Of a stretch of 64,000 nt of DNA, positions 12,761 to 24,075 are shown one piece after another (position 1 is the first letter of the stretch; each line of letters opens with the position of its first letter). Under the pieces are notes generated by a model. It had not been told where the DNA came from and did not search any database. It saw nothing but the letters and a program-made list of their open reading frames with translations. The position numbers and the translations under genes were made by a program. Origin of the DNA: Gnetum montanum (lineage: Eukaryota; Streptophyta; Gnetopsida; Gnetales; Gnetaceae); assembly GCA_015680685.1 (NCBI GenBank), contig MNCI01004112.1, positions 181,403 through 245,402 of the forward strand. Reading direction: 5' to 3'.

Positions 12761-13728
12761 CGGAGTCTATATGAGCTTCTACTTGAGGATTTGGAATGCA
12801 TTTTCACATTCCTTGGTCTGGATGAATGGAGCATTTTTCTTTATAAGCTCGACCAATAGTTTTGTGATCTTAGTGAAATTCTCTATAAAACTTCGGTAGT
12901 AGCTAGTGTGTCCAAGAAATGACTAGACATCTTTAATAATTTTCGGTTGGCTAGTTATTTCTTGGATGACCGTTATCTTCTTAGGGTCCATCTTAATCCT
13001 TTCCTGAGAAATTCTATGCCCTAGTACAATGCCCTCCTGGACCATCAGATGGCTCTTTTGCCAATTGAGCTGAAGATTCATCTCCACACACCTGTTGAGC
13101 ACTTTCTCAAGGTGGTTTAAGGCTTACTTAAATGTGGCACCATAGGTGGAAAAGTCATCCATGAAGACTTCCACCCTAGAACTAATGTTTTGCTAAAAAA
13201 TGCTCAATACCATGCGTTGGAATGTCGCATGAGCATTGCACAAACCAAAAGGCATCTTTTGATATGCAAAAGTTTCTCAAGGACTCATGAATGTTGTTTT
13301 GACCTAATCCTATAGAAAGATCTGGATTTGGTTATAGCCACTATAACCATCTAGAAAACTATAATAGTAATGCCCATATATAGTGTCCAACACTTGATCC
13401 ACAAATGATAATGGAAAGTAATCTTTGAATGTTTTCATATTCAACAACAAGAAGTTAATGCAAACTCACCACTTGCCACCTTTCTTTGGCACAATTTCAA
13501 GTGGGCTAACCCACTCACTATCTACAATGGGAGAGATAAACCCCACCTTGAGAAGTTGTACAATTTCCTCTTTAATGATCTACTTCAATTTTTGGTTCAA
13601 TCATTACTGCAACTGCCTCTTTAACCTCATGGCCAAATCAGTGTAGATACGATACTGGCATATCCTAGGACCAATTCCTATGAGTTTAGGATTTGACCAA
13701 GCAAAGGTTATTGGCTATTTATTGACCA
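12761..13728 (-). pseudogene. Element A reverse transcriptase
   Basis: Minus strand: SPLEIVPKKGGKW, then YYYSFLDGYSGYNQIQI, then the catalytic VFMDDFST with FMDD at 13154-13165. Motif order matches element D (45000-45700). The RT copies element RNA into cDNA. The coding sequence is cut at its 5' end by element C at 13733; its missing N-terminal part lies beyond the insertion at 31523-31600. Several stops are present. Confidence 0.8.
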
Positions 13729-13733
13729 CCCTA
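13729..13733. repeat. Target site duplication, left copy (element C)
   Basis: CCCTA directly before the TGTAG start of the left LTR; the right copy after the second LTR is CCCTC (31523-31527). Four of five bases match, the difference being plausible decay. Confidence 0.65.
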
Positions 13734-15286
13734 TGTAGTCACTGAAAATGTCGACGGCTGGAAAACGCCAAGGGGCCGTCGGCCAACCACAGTCTTAACC
13801 CTGTCTCCACTGGAGGGCTGTGCTGGATGGGATGGAAACAGGGCACCCTGAATGGTCTAGTTGATCAGAAAAGGGCTTAGTCAGTGTCTATATAACCTTT
13901 TGCAACGTGTGATTTAAAGAAAACGAGATTGCTAGCGCGAACTTATACTTAGATGCAAAAGAGACAGAAAATAATATAAAATGCAACAGTAAATGGGAGA
14001 TAATGTAAAATGCAGTTAGAAAATATGCACCGCTTCGAAGCTATGACCTCGCTCTATCAAGATGGATACAATCGGTTGCACAACGTCGAGAAGTGCAGAG
14101 ATCCCGAGAGTAACCGAGACGTGTAGAGCCAAAGGGCTGTGAGCTCAAACGTGAACTCCAGCATTAACAATGTAAAGTTCTACCAAGGTGGTAGAAGAGA
14201 AAAAAACGAGAATGCCAACTGAGAATGCTAACTATTTACAGAGTTAAACAGAAAGCTTACAATGCTCGAGAGTCTGAGAGTTAGAATGCCAAGATGTCAG
14301 GGAGAGCCCAGGACTAGAGAAAGGAGAAGCTCCAAAAGAAAAGTCCTCCCCAAAAAGTTGCTCATTGGGGTATTTATAGGACCAAGGGTGTAAGAAAAAT
14401 GCGGTTTTAATGCCACATGCCTTGGGCTTATGCTGACATGTCTATGCTGCACGTGCCTTCATGAACGTTGGGCGAGCCTGCCACGCCGTAATTACGAACT
14501 TGCCATGTCGTAATTACATTTTCAGAGCAATAGTGTGATTAGGTGAAGTGCATTGATGTCACGCAACTACTTGTCATGTCTTGCTATGCCTTGTAGTGTA
14601 GCATGTTTGCCATGGTGTAGCATCTCGTTACGCTGCGCTACGCTACGCAGCATAGTGTAGTCGTCAATTTGAAGTGAGAAATTGCGTTGTTTTCTGCTGC
14701 ATACATTGAAGACATCTGGAGCGTGCTAACAGTTTTCCACAGACTTGCCATGCTATACTATGTTGCGCTATGCTACGTAGCGTAGCAACTAGCCTTAGTC
14801 GCAAAAAACGTCGCCAATCTATGAACTTTGTCTTCTGCACTGAGAAACTTGCAAACTTGCTGATCCTGCCCTTCCAATTGCCTCCTTTCACTTCCGCAGA
14901 ATTGCTATGCCTTGCTGCACCTTGTCGCTTAGCATAGCGTAGCAGCAAACATGACTTGATTTAGCCAAGTTCGCTACTTTCCAACGGAAGTAGACATCGC
15001 TGAAGTACTCAAAGTCGAGCGAGGGGACTAGTCGTCCAACTTTTGCCACGTTATGCTATGCTAGCATAGCATAGCGTAGCATAGCATTGTACTTCTGCAA
15101 ATGTCTTCTGAAGCTTGCTACACTACATGGCATAGCGTAGCATAGCAAGAATCCCTAACTTAGAAAACTTGCTGAAGCAAACAGTTTGAAAATCGAAACA
15201 TCCATCTCTTGAAGAACTGTAGTAACGCTGCACAAATTGCAAAGGCCTAGTGAAGCAAGAATGTCTTTGAATTTTGGGGTGTTTCA
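13734..15286 (-). repeat. 3' LTR of element C
   Basis: 1553 bp, TGTAG...TTTCA on the plus strand, collinear with 29958-31522. On the minus strand a TATA-like CTATAAATA lies at 14371-14379. The outer part is packed with GCTATGC/GCTACGC words and their complements, including a perfect 20-bp palindrome at 15053-15072. ORFs inside (14664-14948, 15123-15362) are shadows of this repeat content. Confidence 0.93.
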
Positions 15287-15302
15287 TTGGCCCCTCTTTG
15301 TC
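15287..15302 (-). other. Polypurine tract of element C
   Basis: Minus strand CAAAGAGGGGCCAA abuts the TGAAAC end of the 3' LTR, fixing the element's orientation as minus. Confidence 0.8.
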
Positions 15303-16350
15303 AATGTCTGGAGGATGGCTCGAGAGACATTGACAAAGAAAACAAAACACCTCAAAAGACACGATGCTAACGTTGCCGCTCGGTGACTGTTAGGATGTCG
15401 GTTGGCTATGCTTGAGAGTGTTACATTGGTTTTGTAGAGGTTAAGGTAGAGAGTAGAGATGATGTTTAGCAGAGTCCCTTGTCGGAGTGCTCATAACAGA
15501 CTCTTTCGCATTTTCATCTTTGACTAGCGTTGTTCTTCAACCTCTCGTAGGATAGGTGTTTGCTTCACAGGATGAGTTGCATTACAATCACAAAGGGTTT
15601 TAACCTACCTACAAACACTTTCCATGTGGTGAGCTATGTTACGCATGTCATGGAGTTTGCACTCTAAAGTAGTTGAGCTATTCGAGGCACTCACTTCACA
15701 AGGCCATAGCGTTTCTTGCTGTGGCGAGACTCGCTTTCGGTCGCACCCTATAAACATGACGAAGAGCGAAACAGGCACAATCCGAAGCAAGGGTAGAAGG
15801 TCTTGCTTGCTGTAGACGTTGTTGAAGCTCTTGGACACTCGCACTGGTGCACAATGTCCAAAGCATGAAGGGCATCAGTGGCCTTGGCAACGTCGATGTG
15901 GAGGAACTAGCCTCGAAGGTGCTAGGAGTTGCTATGAGTACGGATGCTCTCGAATCCCTACCAAAGGCATGCATTCTCAGTTCAGCTATGGGATTAGCTA
16001 CCACATAGCTAAACATCATGCAAGCTCAAGCATTGGTAGGGGGTTGGAGGGTAACAATATTGTGGTTGGGCCACAATACCACTGGAACTCTAGTTGCGAG
16101 ACCTAGCCAAGGAACTACCATTAGGGCGGTGGGCCATGGTGATGGTAGGTTAGGAGGATGAGTATAATGTCATACAACATCTCCAGAGGGTCAGCATGAT
16201 GCCAAGGGTGGTAGCATCGCACACCTTCTAGACCATGTTCCCATTGCGTCGTGAACTGCGCTCTAGACTTGCAACATCCCACCCACATGTCGACACTGTG
16301 CATGCTCTTTCAATGTGTACTAGGCGTAGATGCATGCTAGGGATGTGATG
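15303..16350. other. Element C 3' untranslated stretch, no recognised gene
   Basis: Lies between PPT and the motif array downstream of integrase. Overlapping ORFs up to 107 codons occur on both strands (15605-16303), but none shows a known motif or continuity beyond one ORF. GC content is higher than in the surrounding AT-rich DNA, in keeping with the rest of element C. Tat elements often carry extra ORFs here; none is convincing in this copy. Confidence 0.5.
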
Positions 16351-16770
16351 CGAACCCAGTTTAAGGTCTTGGTAGACCATGTGCTAGTTTAGAGTCCCAG
16401 TGGACTATTGCACTAGTTTCAGGTCCTAGCAGATCGTACATCCCAGTTTAATGTCATAGCAGACATGTTGTGCCAACTTATAGTCATACTAGACTAGTAG
16501 TGCCAGTTTAACGTTGTAGCGGACGGTTGCTGCCAGTTTAATGTCGTAGCAGACATTGCTTGTTGTTGTCGCCAATTTAACATCATAGCGGATGTTGTTC
16601 AATGCCGCTAGTTTAACGTCATTATGGACGCTACTTAATGTTGTTGCCAGTTTATCATTGTAGCAGACGGTGCTTGGTGCTGGCATTGCCAGTTTAACGT
16701 CGTAGCGGATAGTGCCTGATGCTGCCATTGCCAGTTTAACGTCATAGCGGATGGTGCTTGATGCTACCAT
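16351..16770. repeat. Array of ~12 short inverted-repeat motifs
   Basis: Units of about 30-60 bp each start with CCAGTTTAA (or CTAGTTTAG) followed by NGTC-N6-GACN. Examples: GGTC...GACC at 16365-16378, AGTC...GACT at 16393-16406, TGTC...GACA at 16452-16465, AGTC...GACT at 16482-16495, AATGTC...GACATT near 16540-16556, AACATC...GATGTT near 16579-16595, CGTC...GACG near 16617-16630. The outer arm base changes together with its partner (G-C, A-T, T-A, C-G), so pairing is kept while sequence drifts. The minus-strand ORF at 16489-16770 is a shadow of the array (repeated 'YDVKLA'). Confidence 0.9.
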
Positions 16771-16773
16771 GCT

Positions 16774-18080
16774 TCAAATGTAGTATGGATTGAGGTACGA
16801 GTGGTTCACCGAGTTGGAGAACTTGTTGCCATCCATGTCCACTAGTTTGAAGGCTCCATTCCCAAAGGCTTTGGTGACCATGTAAGGGCCTTCCCAGTTG
16901 GCTGAGAATTTTCTCACATGCTCGTGGATGGCCTTGAGGACGAGGTCTCCCTTCTGCACTAGCCGTTGATGTAGGTCTGCATGGTGCTTTTGCTATTGCT
17001 TACTCTGGTATCGCTCTATGTAGCTCAGCATCCACGCGCATTCCTCCTCCACTAAGTCAAGGTTGATGGTCCGTGACTTGTTATTGTGGGCTTCGCTCAC
17101 GACATCAGCGAAGATCATCCGAAGTGATGGTACCTACAACTTAAGAGGCAACACAACTTCAGATTCGTAAATAAGACTGTAATAAGTCTTACTTGTCATG
17201 GTTTTACACGTTGTTCTGTAGGCCTAGAGAACATAGAGGATTTGCTTGTGCCACCGTCTCTTGCTATTGCCAAGCATCCTCTTCAGCAAGTTGATGATGG
17301 ATTTATTTGTAGCCTCTACCTTCCCATTCTCCTACGAATAGTATGGTGAGGAGAATGATTGCTTAATGCCTAGATTGCTATAGAAGGTTCAGGTTTCTGT
17401 ACTACTGAACTGTGGCCCATTGTTGATCATAATAGTCATTGGAAGCCCAAACCTTATTACGATGTTATCAAGGATGAAATGGCATATTTGCTGAGACATC
17501 ATTTTCCTCAAGGGAAGAGCTTCCACCCACTTAGTAAAATACTCAGTGGTAGTAATAATGAAGCTATGCACTATAAAAGACTTAGGCATGATAGGTCCTA
17601 TGAGGTCTAGCCCCCATCATTGGAAAGGCCATGTGATTTGCGTTGGATGCAGGTCCGTAGGTGAGACGTGTATGAGATTTGTGTATCTCTGGCACATGTC
17701 ACATATCTTGACTTTTGATAGACAGTCACGCTACATGTGGGACCAATAGTACCTTAGGCGTCTGATCTTCACAGCCATAGCCCTGGGTGCTATGTGTTCG
17801 CCGCACAGCCCTTCATGCACTTCATTAACTACCTTCTGCATTTGCTCCCCACCCACGCATGGCAGTAATATCTTGTCGTAAGAACGTCGGCACATGGCGT
17901 TATTTCCTATGAGCGTATATTGCCAGGTGCACTTTCAGATTGCATCTCTCTAAGCAAATGTCAGTACACTTAGCGGTTCGCCGTGTTGCAGGTAGGCTTT
18001 AATGTTGACGTACCACTCCTAGGTATCCACAGCACTGACAGAGCCCATGTGTCCCGCATGAGTGATAGGCTCAGTACATT
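16774..18080 (-). pseudogene. Element C integrase
   Basis: Minus strand: an HHCC zinc domain at about 17680-17815 (HEGLCGEH, then RYYWSHM, then CDMCQRY), the DDE core around 17389-17640 (GLDLIGPIMP, EYFTKWVEALPL, IRFGLPMTIMINNGPQF), and a C-terminal GPY/F-type domain at 16774-16959 (KFSANWEGPYMVTKAF). In the core one of the usual catalytic Asp positions reads Asn (MINNGPQF, normally SDNGxQF), a visible active-site loss. Frames are broken between segments. Confidence 0.85.
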
Positions 18081-18189
18081 CATCAATCGAAGTTGGTAGA
18101 CTTGCAAATGAGTGTGGTGGAATTTTTAATGCAAGGGTTGCTAAGGCATTTTCCATGGTGTTTTCGTTGCATAGCACGTGTTGCACATC

Positions 18190-18560
18190 AGTGGCTGCAA
18201 ATTACTTAAGCAGGCTTTTTGCTAGGTCGTAGTAGGGTTGCATGTGCGTAGCTTTGTAGGCATAGGCCCTAGTGATTTGATTCACAACTAGTTGTGAGTC
18301 ACCACGGATTGCCAAGTGTTGTATGCATAGTGTTTGGGCAACAGAGAGGCCTTTGAGTAGCCCCTCATAGTCTGCCACATTGTTGATGCATGGGAACGTA
18401 AAACGATAAGCAAACGGGTGCATTTCCCCATAGGGGAACGAAATAACGACAACTGCGCTACCTCCTGGCATGGTTGAAGCATCATCGAAGTGTAGAGTAG
18501 CTTCTAGATGCCAAGGGACGATATTGACAATGCTAACATGTTCATCTGGGAATTCGGGCT
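18190..18560 (-). pseudogene. Element C second (archaeal-type) RNase H
   Basis: Minus strand: FDDASTMPGGSAVVVISFP, then FTFPCINNVADYEGLLKGL, then LAIRGDSQLVVNQITRAY. This is the order of an archaeal-type RNase H (catalytic D...E...D), which Tat-lineage elements carry in addition to the gypsy RNase H. It lies directly downstream of the first RNase H. The catalytic residues D (FDDAS), E (DYEGL) and D (RGDS) are all visible, and the ORF at 18202-18471 is open over most of the domain. Confidence 0.8.
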
Positions 18561-18900
18561 CTATGGTCGCGTGGTCGTCAACGGGAAATGTTGTGAGCTG
18601 TGTTGCTATGGCATGACCCTTGGTCGATGATTGGCTTACATAGTGTAGGTCGAACTCTGTGATTATTTCTTTTCATCGGGCTATCCTACTGCTTTCATAC
18701 AGGTTGTTAGTGATAGCCTGGAGTATGTTGCTTTTGCAAATGATGTTGATCGTGCTGCGGAATAGGTAGTGCCTCTACTTTTTTAGTGCGAACACTAAGG
18801 TAAGAAAATTCCTCTCCACTTCGTTGTATTTCACCTCATGCACTATTAGTGCATGACTCAGATAATACACTAGTATCTCAGACCTGTCGTTCTATTTTTG
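18561..18900 (-). pseudogene. Element C gypsy RNase H
   Basis: Minus-strand translation continues from the RT region with HALIVHEVKYNEVERNFLTL, a later SRIAR stretch and an Asp-rich DLHYVS segment, matching the 'YSxxEKELLAIVFA' region of the gypsy RNase H. Stops break the frame. The preceding region at 18892-19098 (KGVDFQWTTQCQQAFDDLK) is the usual RT-RNase H connection. Confidence 0.7.
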
Positions 18901-20209
18901 ACATAGCAGTGTCGCGATAGATGTGTCGTAGGTGGCAAGGTATATGAAGAAATGCTTGTCCCTTTGTGGCGGGTGCACCATCGACAGGTATGAGAGATCT
19001 TCTTTCAAGTCATCGAAGGCTTGTTGACACTGGGTTGTCCATTGAAAGTCAACCCCCTTATTTAGAAGATGTTGCATGGGGTGTAACTTGTCGGTCAACC
19101 TTGCTATGAATCTTTAGATGAACTGTACCCTACCTTGTAAGCCATGTAACTCCTTGAGGTTTGTAGGAGGTACAAGGTTGACGATGGCCTTGACTTTGTT
19201 AGGGTCCATCCTTATTCTGGCCTCCAATACAATGAATCCTAACATGCGTATGATTTTCACACCAAAGACACACTTCTTAGGATTAAGGCATAAGTCATGC
19301 ATTTGGCAACACTTGAGGACTACTCCTAGATCATATGGATGATCAGCTGCCTCTTTGGACTTGACCGCTATATCATCCATGTAGTTATTTAGTGTTTCTA
19401 GGATTTAATCACTGAAGATGTAAGTCATGGCTCGCTAGTAGGTTGCTCCAGTGTTCTTGAGCCAAAAAGGCATCATGGTGTAACAGAATGTCCCCCATGG
19501 GGTTATGAAGGTTGTCATTAGCTAATTCTCTAGGTTGATGCGAATTTGGTTGTAGCCTAAAAAGCCATCCATGAAGGATAATAGAGTGTGATCAGCTGTA
19601 GTGTTAATGAGTTGATCGATGCTATGAAGTGGGAAGTCATCCTTAATCGTCGCTTTGTTCAGATCCCGGAAGTCTATGTAGATTCGTATTCCTCCCGTTT
19701 TCTTGAAAACCACGACGATGTTTGACACCCATTCTGAATAATCAACTGCGCGGATGAAACCAGCTTGGTATAGCTTGGTGATTTCATCCCTTATGGCTAG
19801 CGTGATTTCTAGTTTGACTTTGCAGGATGATGTTGTGTTGTATCAGCCGTAGGTCTAAAGCTGACATGTCACTGTAGGCCCATGCGAAGACTTCTATGTT
19901 GTCTTACATAATTTTGGCTACATTTTCATGCGTCCATGTGTTTAGGAGTGAGCTAAGCTTTAATGTTTTTACCTCCCCCTTGGATGTGGTCACAGGCGTC
20001 TCGACGAGAGGGTCCTCAGTTACATCCCCGGCCTTCAAATCTAGGGTTTGGACTAGATGCTCAGGCCAGTCTAGGGATGCCCCTAAAGACACTATGGTGC
20101 AAGTCGTGGTTGACCTCCAGTCGATTAGGTCTGGGTTCAATTGTCTCGTAGGCTTGCCATGTGGACCTGCTAGGGCTAAAGGTGTGGAGAGATTGCGATG
20201 GATATCCAT
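18901..20209 (-). pseudogene. Element C reverse transcriptase with N-terminal linker
   Basis: Minus strand: linker (20209 to ~19904), then GGIRIYIDFRDLNKATIKDD (19650-19710), LLSFMDGFLGYNQIRI, the catalytic box YMDDIAVKS with YMDD at 19372-19383, and LNPKKCVFGVKIIRMLGFIV near 19250. These are the fingers, palm and thumb motifs of gypsy RT. Several frame breaks separate the open pieces. The RT is separated from the protease by about 5.6 kb, which holds the antisense gene. Confidence 0.85.
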
Positions 20210-20324
20210 TTCTGCTTAACCTGTAAAAATGAGATGAAAGCCTCGTTGAGAGGCACCTGTTGGTAGCAATCATGTGTAACAAAAATTTGCAAAGCAATGT
20301 CGAAATGCATTATGTAGAGATTGA

Positions 20325-20605
20325 AATGTTTTGCCAGTTTAAAGGTCATGGAAGACCATTAGGTCATGGAGATGCAGAGCTGCTAAAATAGGAAATATAA
20401 AACTGCCGATGCAAAAATGCGATGCTGCTAAGGAAAGAAAATGTCACACTTCCAATGCGAGAATGCGAGATTGCTAGTTTAGTGTCATTGCAGACTGAAA
20501 ACGTGTATCAGATCAAAGCATGCTAGTTTTAGGGTGCTTTCGGACCACAAAAGTTGCAACTGCACTGGGGTTTGCTAGTTTAAGGTCTTTCCGGACCACG
20601 GTGAT
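20325..20605. repeat. Inverted-repeat motif cluster, 5' side of the antisense gene
   Basis: Four copies of the motif seen at 16351-16770: CCAGTTTAAA-GGTC-N6-GACC near 20336-20360, CTAGTTTA-GTGTC-N6-GACTG near 20474-20495, CTAGTTTTA-GGTG-N6-GACC near 20523-20545, and CTAGTTTAA-GGTC-N6-GACC near 20574-20598. The leader and the 6-base centre are kept. Confidence 0.8.
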
Positions 20606-20760
20606 CAAAAATGTATTTTTTTTATTTCTCGAGAAAGCAAATCGTGTTAAGGTTTTAATGCTAACAGTGTTATGATGTTGTGGCAAGCATGCTACACTGT
20701 ACGGCACACTCTGCATTAAATGAAGAGAGAGAGCAACAAGTTTCCTTTTTTTACCATTAC

Positions 20761-21225
20761 GACCATAAATAGGGATTACACCTTGATAAGCTTGCCATTC
20801 TCACCATAAGAATGTAGACCCCATATCTAGAGCGTAAGGCGATTTCAGAGCATAGAGCAATTGGGTAAAGTGAGCAAAGTGATTTTCTGCACAAGGACGA
20901 GAAAAAGTCTGTAAGCAAGGTAATGGCTCTGAAGAAGGAACGCACGAATTTGGTGCTTGCAAAGGTCGAAGAGGTGAAGTGAACCCTAGGGTAAGTGACG
21001 CAAGCGCACATCACGGCATAGAAGGACACGCCATTGACTTGATAGGCTGCTATGTTTCCTCTATCTTTTTCTCGTTCTTTCCTTGTTTTTGTTATTCTCT
21101 ACTTTCGTTTTGCATCCTAGCCTTAGTTTTTTGTGTTTTCTGTTGTTGCGTTGTTTTGGCCTTTGCATCGCCTCTATTGTTATTTCAGTCGTGGCAGATG
21201 CACAAACACTACGCCATCATTGCAT
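20761..21225 (+). other. Possible 5' exons of the antisense gene
   Basis: A TATA-like CATAAATAG lies at about 20764-20772. A strong donor (GTAAGT) at 20991 and a polypyrimidine-rich stretch ending in TTTCAG at 21181-21188 would define an intron of 198 bp and a small exon 21189-21225 followed by GTAAGG. No start codon can be fixed, so the 5' end of the gene is uncertain. Confidence 0.3.
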
Positions 21226-21249
21226 GTAAGGTTGCTTAAACTACCGCTG

Positions 21250-21270
21250 CCGCGGTTATCCTAACCGCGG
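21250..21270. repeat. Perfect GC-rich inverted repeat
   Basis: CCGCGGTTA, a TCC spacer, and TAACCGCGG form a 9-bp perfect stem with a 3-base loop. It lies in a presumed intron or leader near the 5' end of the antisense gene and stands out in otherwise AT-biased DNA. Confidence 0.85.
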
Positions 21271-22030
21271 GGATTCGCATAGTTTAAGTTACTTGCCCTT
21301 TGAACGGTGTGGCATAGGACCATCACGAAGGTCAGGCCATGCATGATGCGAGAGTGCGACACGTGTCTGGTTAAGCGTATTGTTAATCACCCTGTTAGGG
21401 TTAATTTTTCTATTGCTATGCTAGGTTGTTTTTTGCTATGCTACTGCTTTCATGTTCTTACTACGCTAGGTGTGAAAATGGGGTTATGCTATGCTATATG
21501 TATAAACTGTTAGGTATTTCTATGTTGTGTTTGCATTGCACTTGGACATGATGCTAACACTCGTAGGTTACGTTGTGCAGAGTGGAGATAAGGCTAATCC
21601 TGATTGTTTTAGAGATCAGAGGGGTCATGTGTCATGTAAGCATACCTATGGCCAATGCTCCTCCTCCCCAGATATGTATGGGAGAGCGAGGGGTCTGGTT
21701 CAGGAAAGGGGCACAGGACTTCCTACAATTCCTCCTTGACCACTTCAGCATGATCGTTTGGTCCTACCTAGAGGGGCAGGAGGCAGCCAGCATAACAGAA
21801 GTCATATTTCCTGGGGCAAGTCAAGGCGTTCTGAGATTTTTGATCGACGGGGCAATCATGAGCAGGCAAGGAGAGGGATCCAATCAATGCTCAACAAGGT
21901 TGAGGCGTTTAGCCTAGATCTGGGACATGCCTGAGTACAGCTGCTACCACCATTTCAACACATTGTTCCTTGCATGTAATATGATGACGTGCTTCCAGAA
22001 CCCATAGGGGACTGTCTATTGTGCTAGCGT

Positions 22031-22112
22031 GTGAGTTTTGTAGCCTTGCTCCACTGTGTTGTGCAACGCTGGCCATATTGGCCAAATGCTAACAATATGT
22101 GTTTGCTACTAG
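22031..22112 (+). other. Intron 1 of the antisense gene
   Basis: GTGAGT donor and TTTGCTACTAG acceptor; 82 bp. The frame before (GTVYCAS) continues after it (FFINDDGVHDQPS) only if the intron is removed, since its length is not a multiple of 3. Confidence 0.7.
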
Positions 22113-22402
22113 GTTCTTCATCAACGATGATGGGGTTCACGACCAACCGAGTCTACTGGCTAGAGCATAGCTAGCCCTACAGGAGTTCTCTTCTACTGGG
22201 AACCCATGGGCGGGTGTGATTTGTTAGTACAGGGGAGAATACCACATCTAACCAAGCACGTATCATGTTCCCTACAATCAATGCAAGGGGAAGGGTTGGC
22301 TGGATGAGGAGCAAGTAGAATCTTTCAATCCGATCACGGTTGAAGAAGTTCTAGTTGAACTCTCATCGTTCTTGTTACAGTATAGGCCCAGTAGGGCAAA
22401 TA

Positions 22403-22486
22403 GTAAGTGTCGCATGCTCAAGTGTTTTTGCAATCCTTGTATTTTCTACATTTTTATGCTAAGCGTTTTTGTGAAAACTATCACAG
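22403..22486 (+). other. Intron 2 of the antisense gene
   Basis: GTAAGT donor, TATCACAG acceptor, T-rich interior; 84 bp. It is open in frame, so retention would not break the protein; the call rests on splice signals and composition. Confidence 0.55.
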
Positions 22487-23539
22487 GGGTGAAGAAGCCC
22501 CAGGAGGTGATGGTGGTAACTGCTGAGACACAGGGGGCAAACATCTACTTCAAATACGGTGAAGTGGAAGTGAGCCAACGCTGGCTAAATCGTGGGGCCT
22601 TGGACTCCTTGGTACAGAACATCCAAAAGGTGGGGCTTATGGATCTGTTCATGGTCCCAAATTTGAGCGTTCTTTTCACCAAGATGCTTTTCCTAGTCAA
22701 CTCCTTTTTTGAAAGGGTGGGCCACTTCCACGCGCACATACGGGACATGCAGGTGGTCATTGAAATCAATGACCAACTATTTATGGACCTATTTGGTGTT
22801 CTTGCCGACGGCGTCCCCATAGGGTCGAAGGGCAAGAAAGAGTTGACCCTTCAGAAGAAGGATATTCAGGAGTGGTTGGGGCTTGTTAAGGAGCGAAAAG
22901 GGCTCCCCATGGATAAGCTTAAGGATGGACCCACCATGGAGATTTACCTCATCTTCCGTGCTTGTACATTCCCCTAGCTGGTTGCTCAGGGGAAAGTCCT
23001 GGGGCTTGAGCAGGCCTGGATAATGCGAGAGGTTATGGAAGAGGGGGCCTATTACAACTAGGCCAGTTTCCTATGTAAAGGCTTGTAGGCTGAGATTTTG
23101 GGGCTCCGTAAAAGAATGGAGTCCCACTCCAACATACACAATGCCTTCTACATAGGCTATCTGAAGCGCTTCGCGGAGTTTCTGGCGGTTCAAGAAAATG
23201 GAGTCTGGATCATGTGAAATCACAACTAGATTTTCATACCATGGATTTGCCAGATCCTTTGGACCACACGAGCACAAGATCCCTCAGAAATAATTGGGGA
23301 GTCATTGTCTGTAATGACTAAGAATTGGGTGGTTCACAACATTCGTGGCTAGGATAGCTTAGGAGAGACGCCCCCTGATATAGCCGATAGGGTGATGCAG
23401 GGGGAACGTCTCATAGCCGAGACTGTACCCAAGGAGTTGTAAAAGGAGGGGCCTCCCCTAGCTAAGAAAACCCTTCGCGTGGAGGAAGAGGAGGGATGAA
23501 GATTGCGGCTCAAGCTGCAGAGGACGCAACCCCCCATTG

Positions 23540-23673
23540 GTAAAAGCTTTTGTGTAATGCTTACTTTGTTATTGTTTGCTACGCTATGCTGCGCTAGGCG
23601 GTGTAGTGTAGCATAGCATTTGCTTTAAGCTAACTTGTTTTGGACTAATGCAAACATACTTCTTTACTGGTAG
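23540..23673 (+). other. Intron 3 of the antisense gene
   Basis: GTAAAAGC donor and ACTGGTAG acceptor; 134 bp, not a multiple of 3, with frame continuing from QRTQPPI into EDEEEKEDDEEV. The interior has GCTACGCTATGC/GCATAGC words like those in the element C LTR. Confidence 0.7.
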
Positions 23674-24003
23674 AGGAAGACGAAGAAGAAAAAGAAGATG
23701 ATGAAGAAGTGTCGGCCCCTAAGATGAGGGCAACGAATAAAGACACGAAGGCCTTAGTCTCAGAGGAAAGGATCCTGGTCAAGAATAAAGGAGCTCTCGT
23801 CACGAAGGTAGGGGCTCTTTTCATTAGGGAGCATCCTCCTACTAATGAAGAGGCACCTCCCTTGAATAAGGGAGACACTGGTCTTCTGAAAGGAAAGGCA
23901 CCAGCGCATGAGGAAGGGGCTCGTCTCAACTTGGCAAGGCCTTCTACCAAGGCTACCGCCATCATTTTGCATTAGTAAGAAGAGAGACCACAGTCGGATG
24001 CTG

Positions 24004-24075
24004 GTGAGTTCAATAATACGTCTACCTTATCATAGTCCATTTTGGCCATTGTTGATATGCTTAGTCATGTAACAG
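24004..24075 (+). other. Intron 4 of the antisense gene
   Basis: GTGAGT donor and GTAACAG acceptor; 72 bp. Frame resumes as ATADAAGPPPIHVESW. Confidence 0.55.

Noticed and set aside
15605-16303. Overlapping ORFs on both strands downstream of element C integrase
   Set aside because: No motifs, no in-frame continuity, high GC makes chance ORFs likely.
16489-16770. Minus-strand 93-codon ORF with repeated YDVKLA
   Set aside because: Translation of the inverted-repeat array; variation is explained by arm pairing, not codons.
16351-16770. CRISPR-like array
   Set aside because: Units are degenerate, spacers are not unique of constant size, and the context is a plant retrotransposon.
22545-22835. 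Minus-strand ORF of 96 codons inside the antisense gene region
   Set aside because: Shadow of exon 3 of the plus-strand gene; the plus frame is longer, continuous and spliced in frame.
22545-23100. Plant mobile domain in the middle of the antisense gene
   Set aside because: Considered because antisense ORFs of related elements can carry it, but the characteristic Trp/Gly-rich core was not visible.
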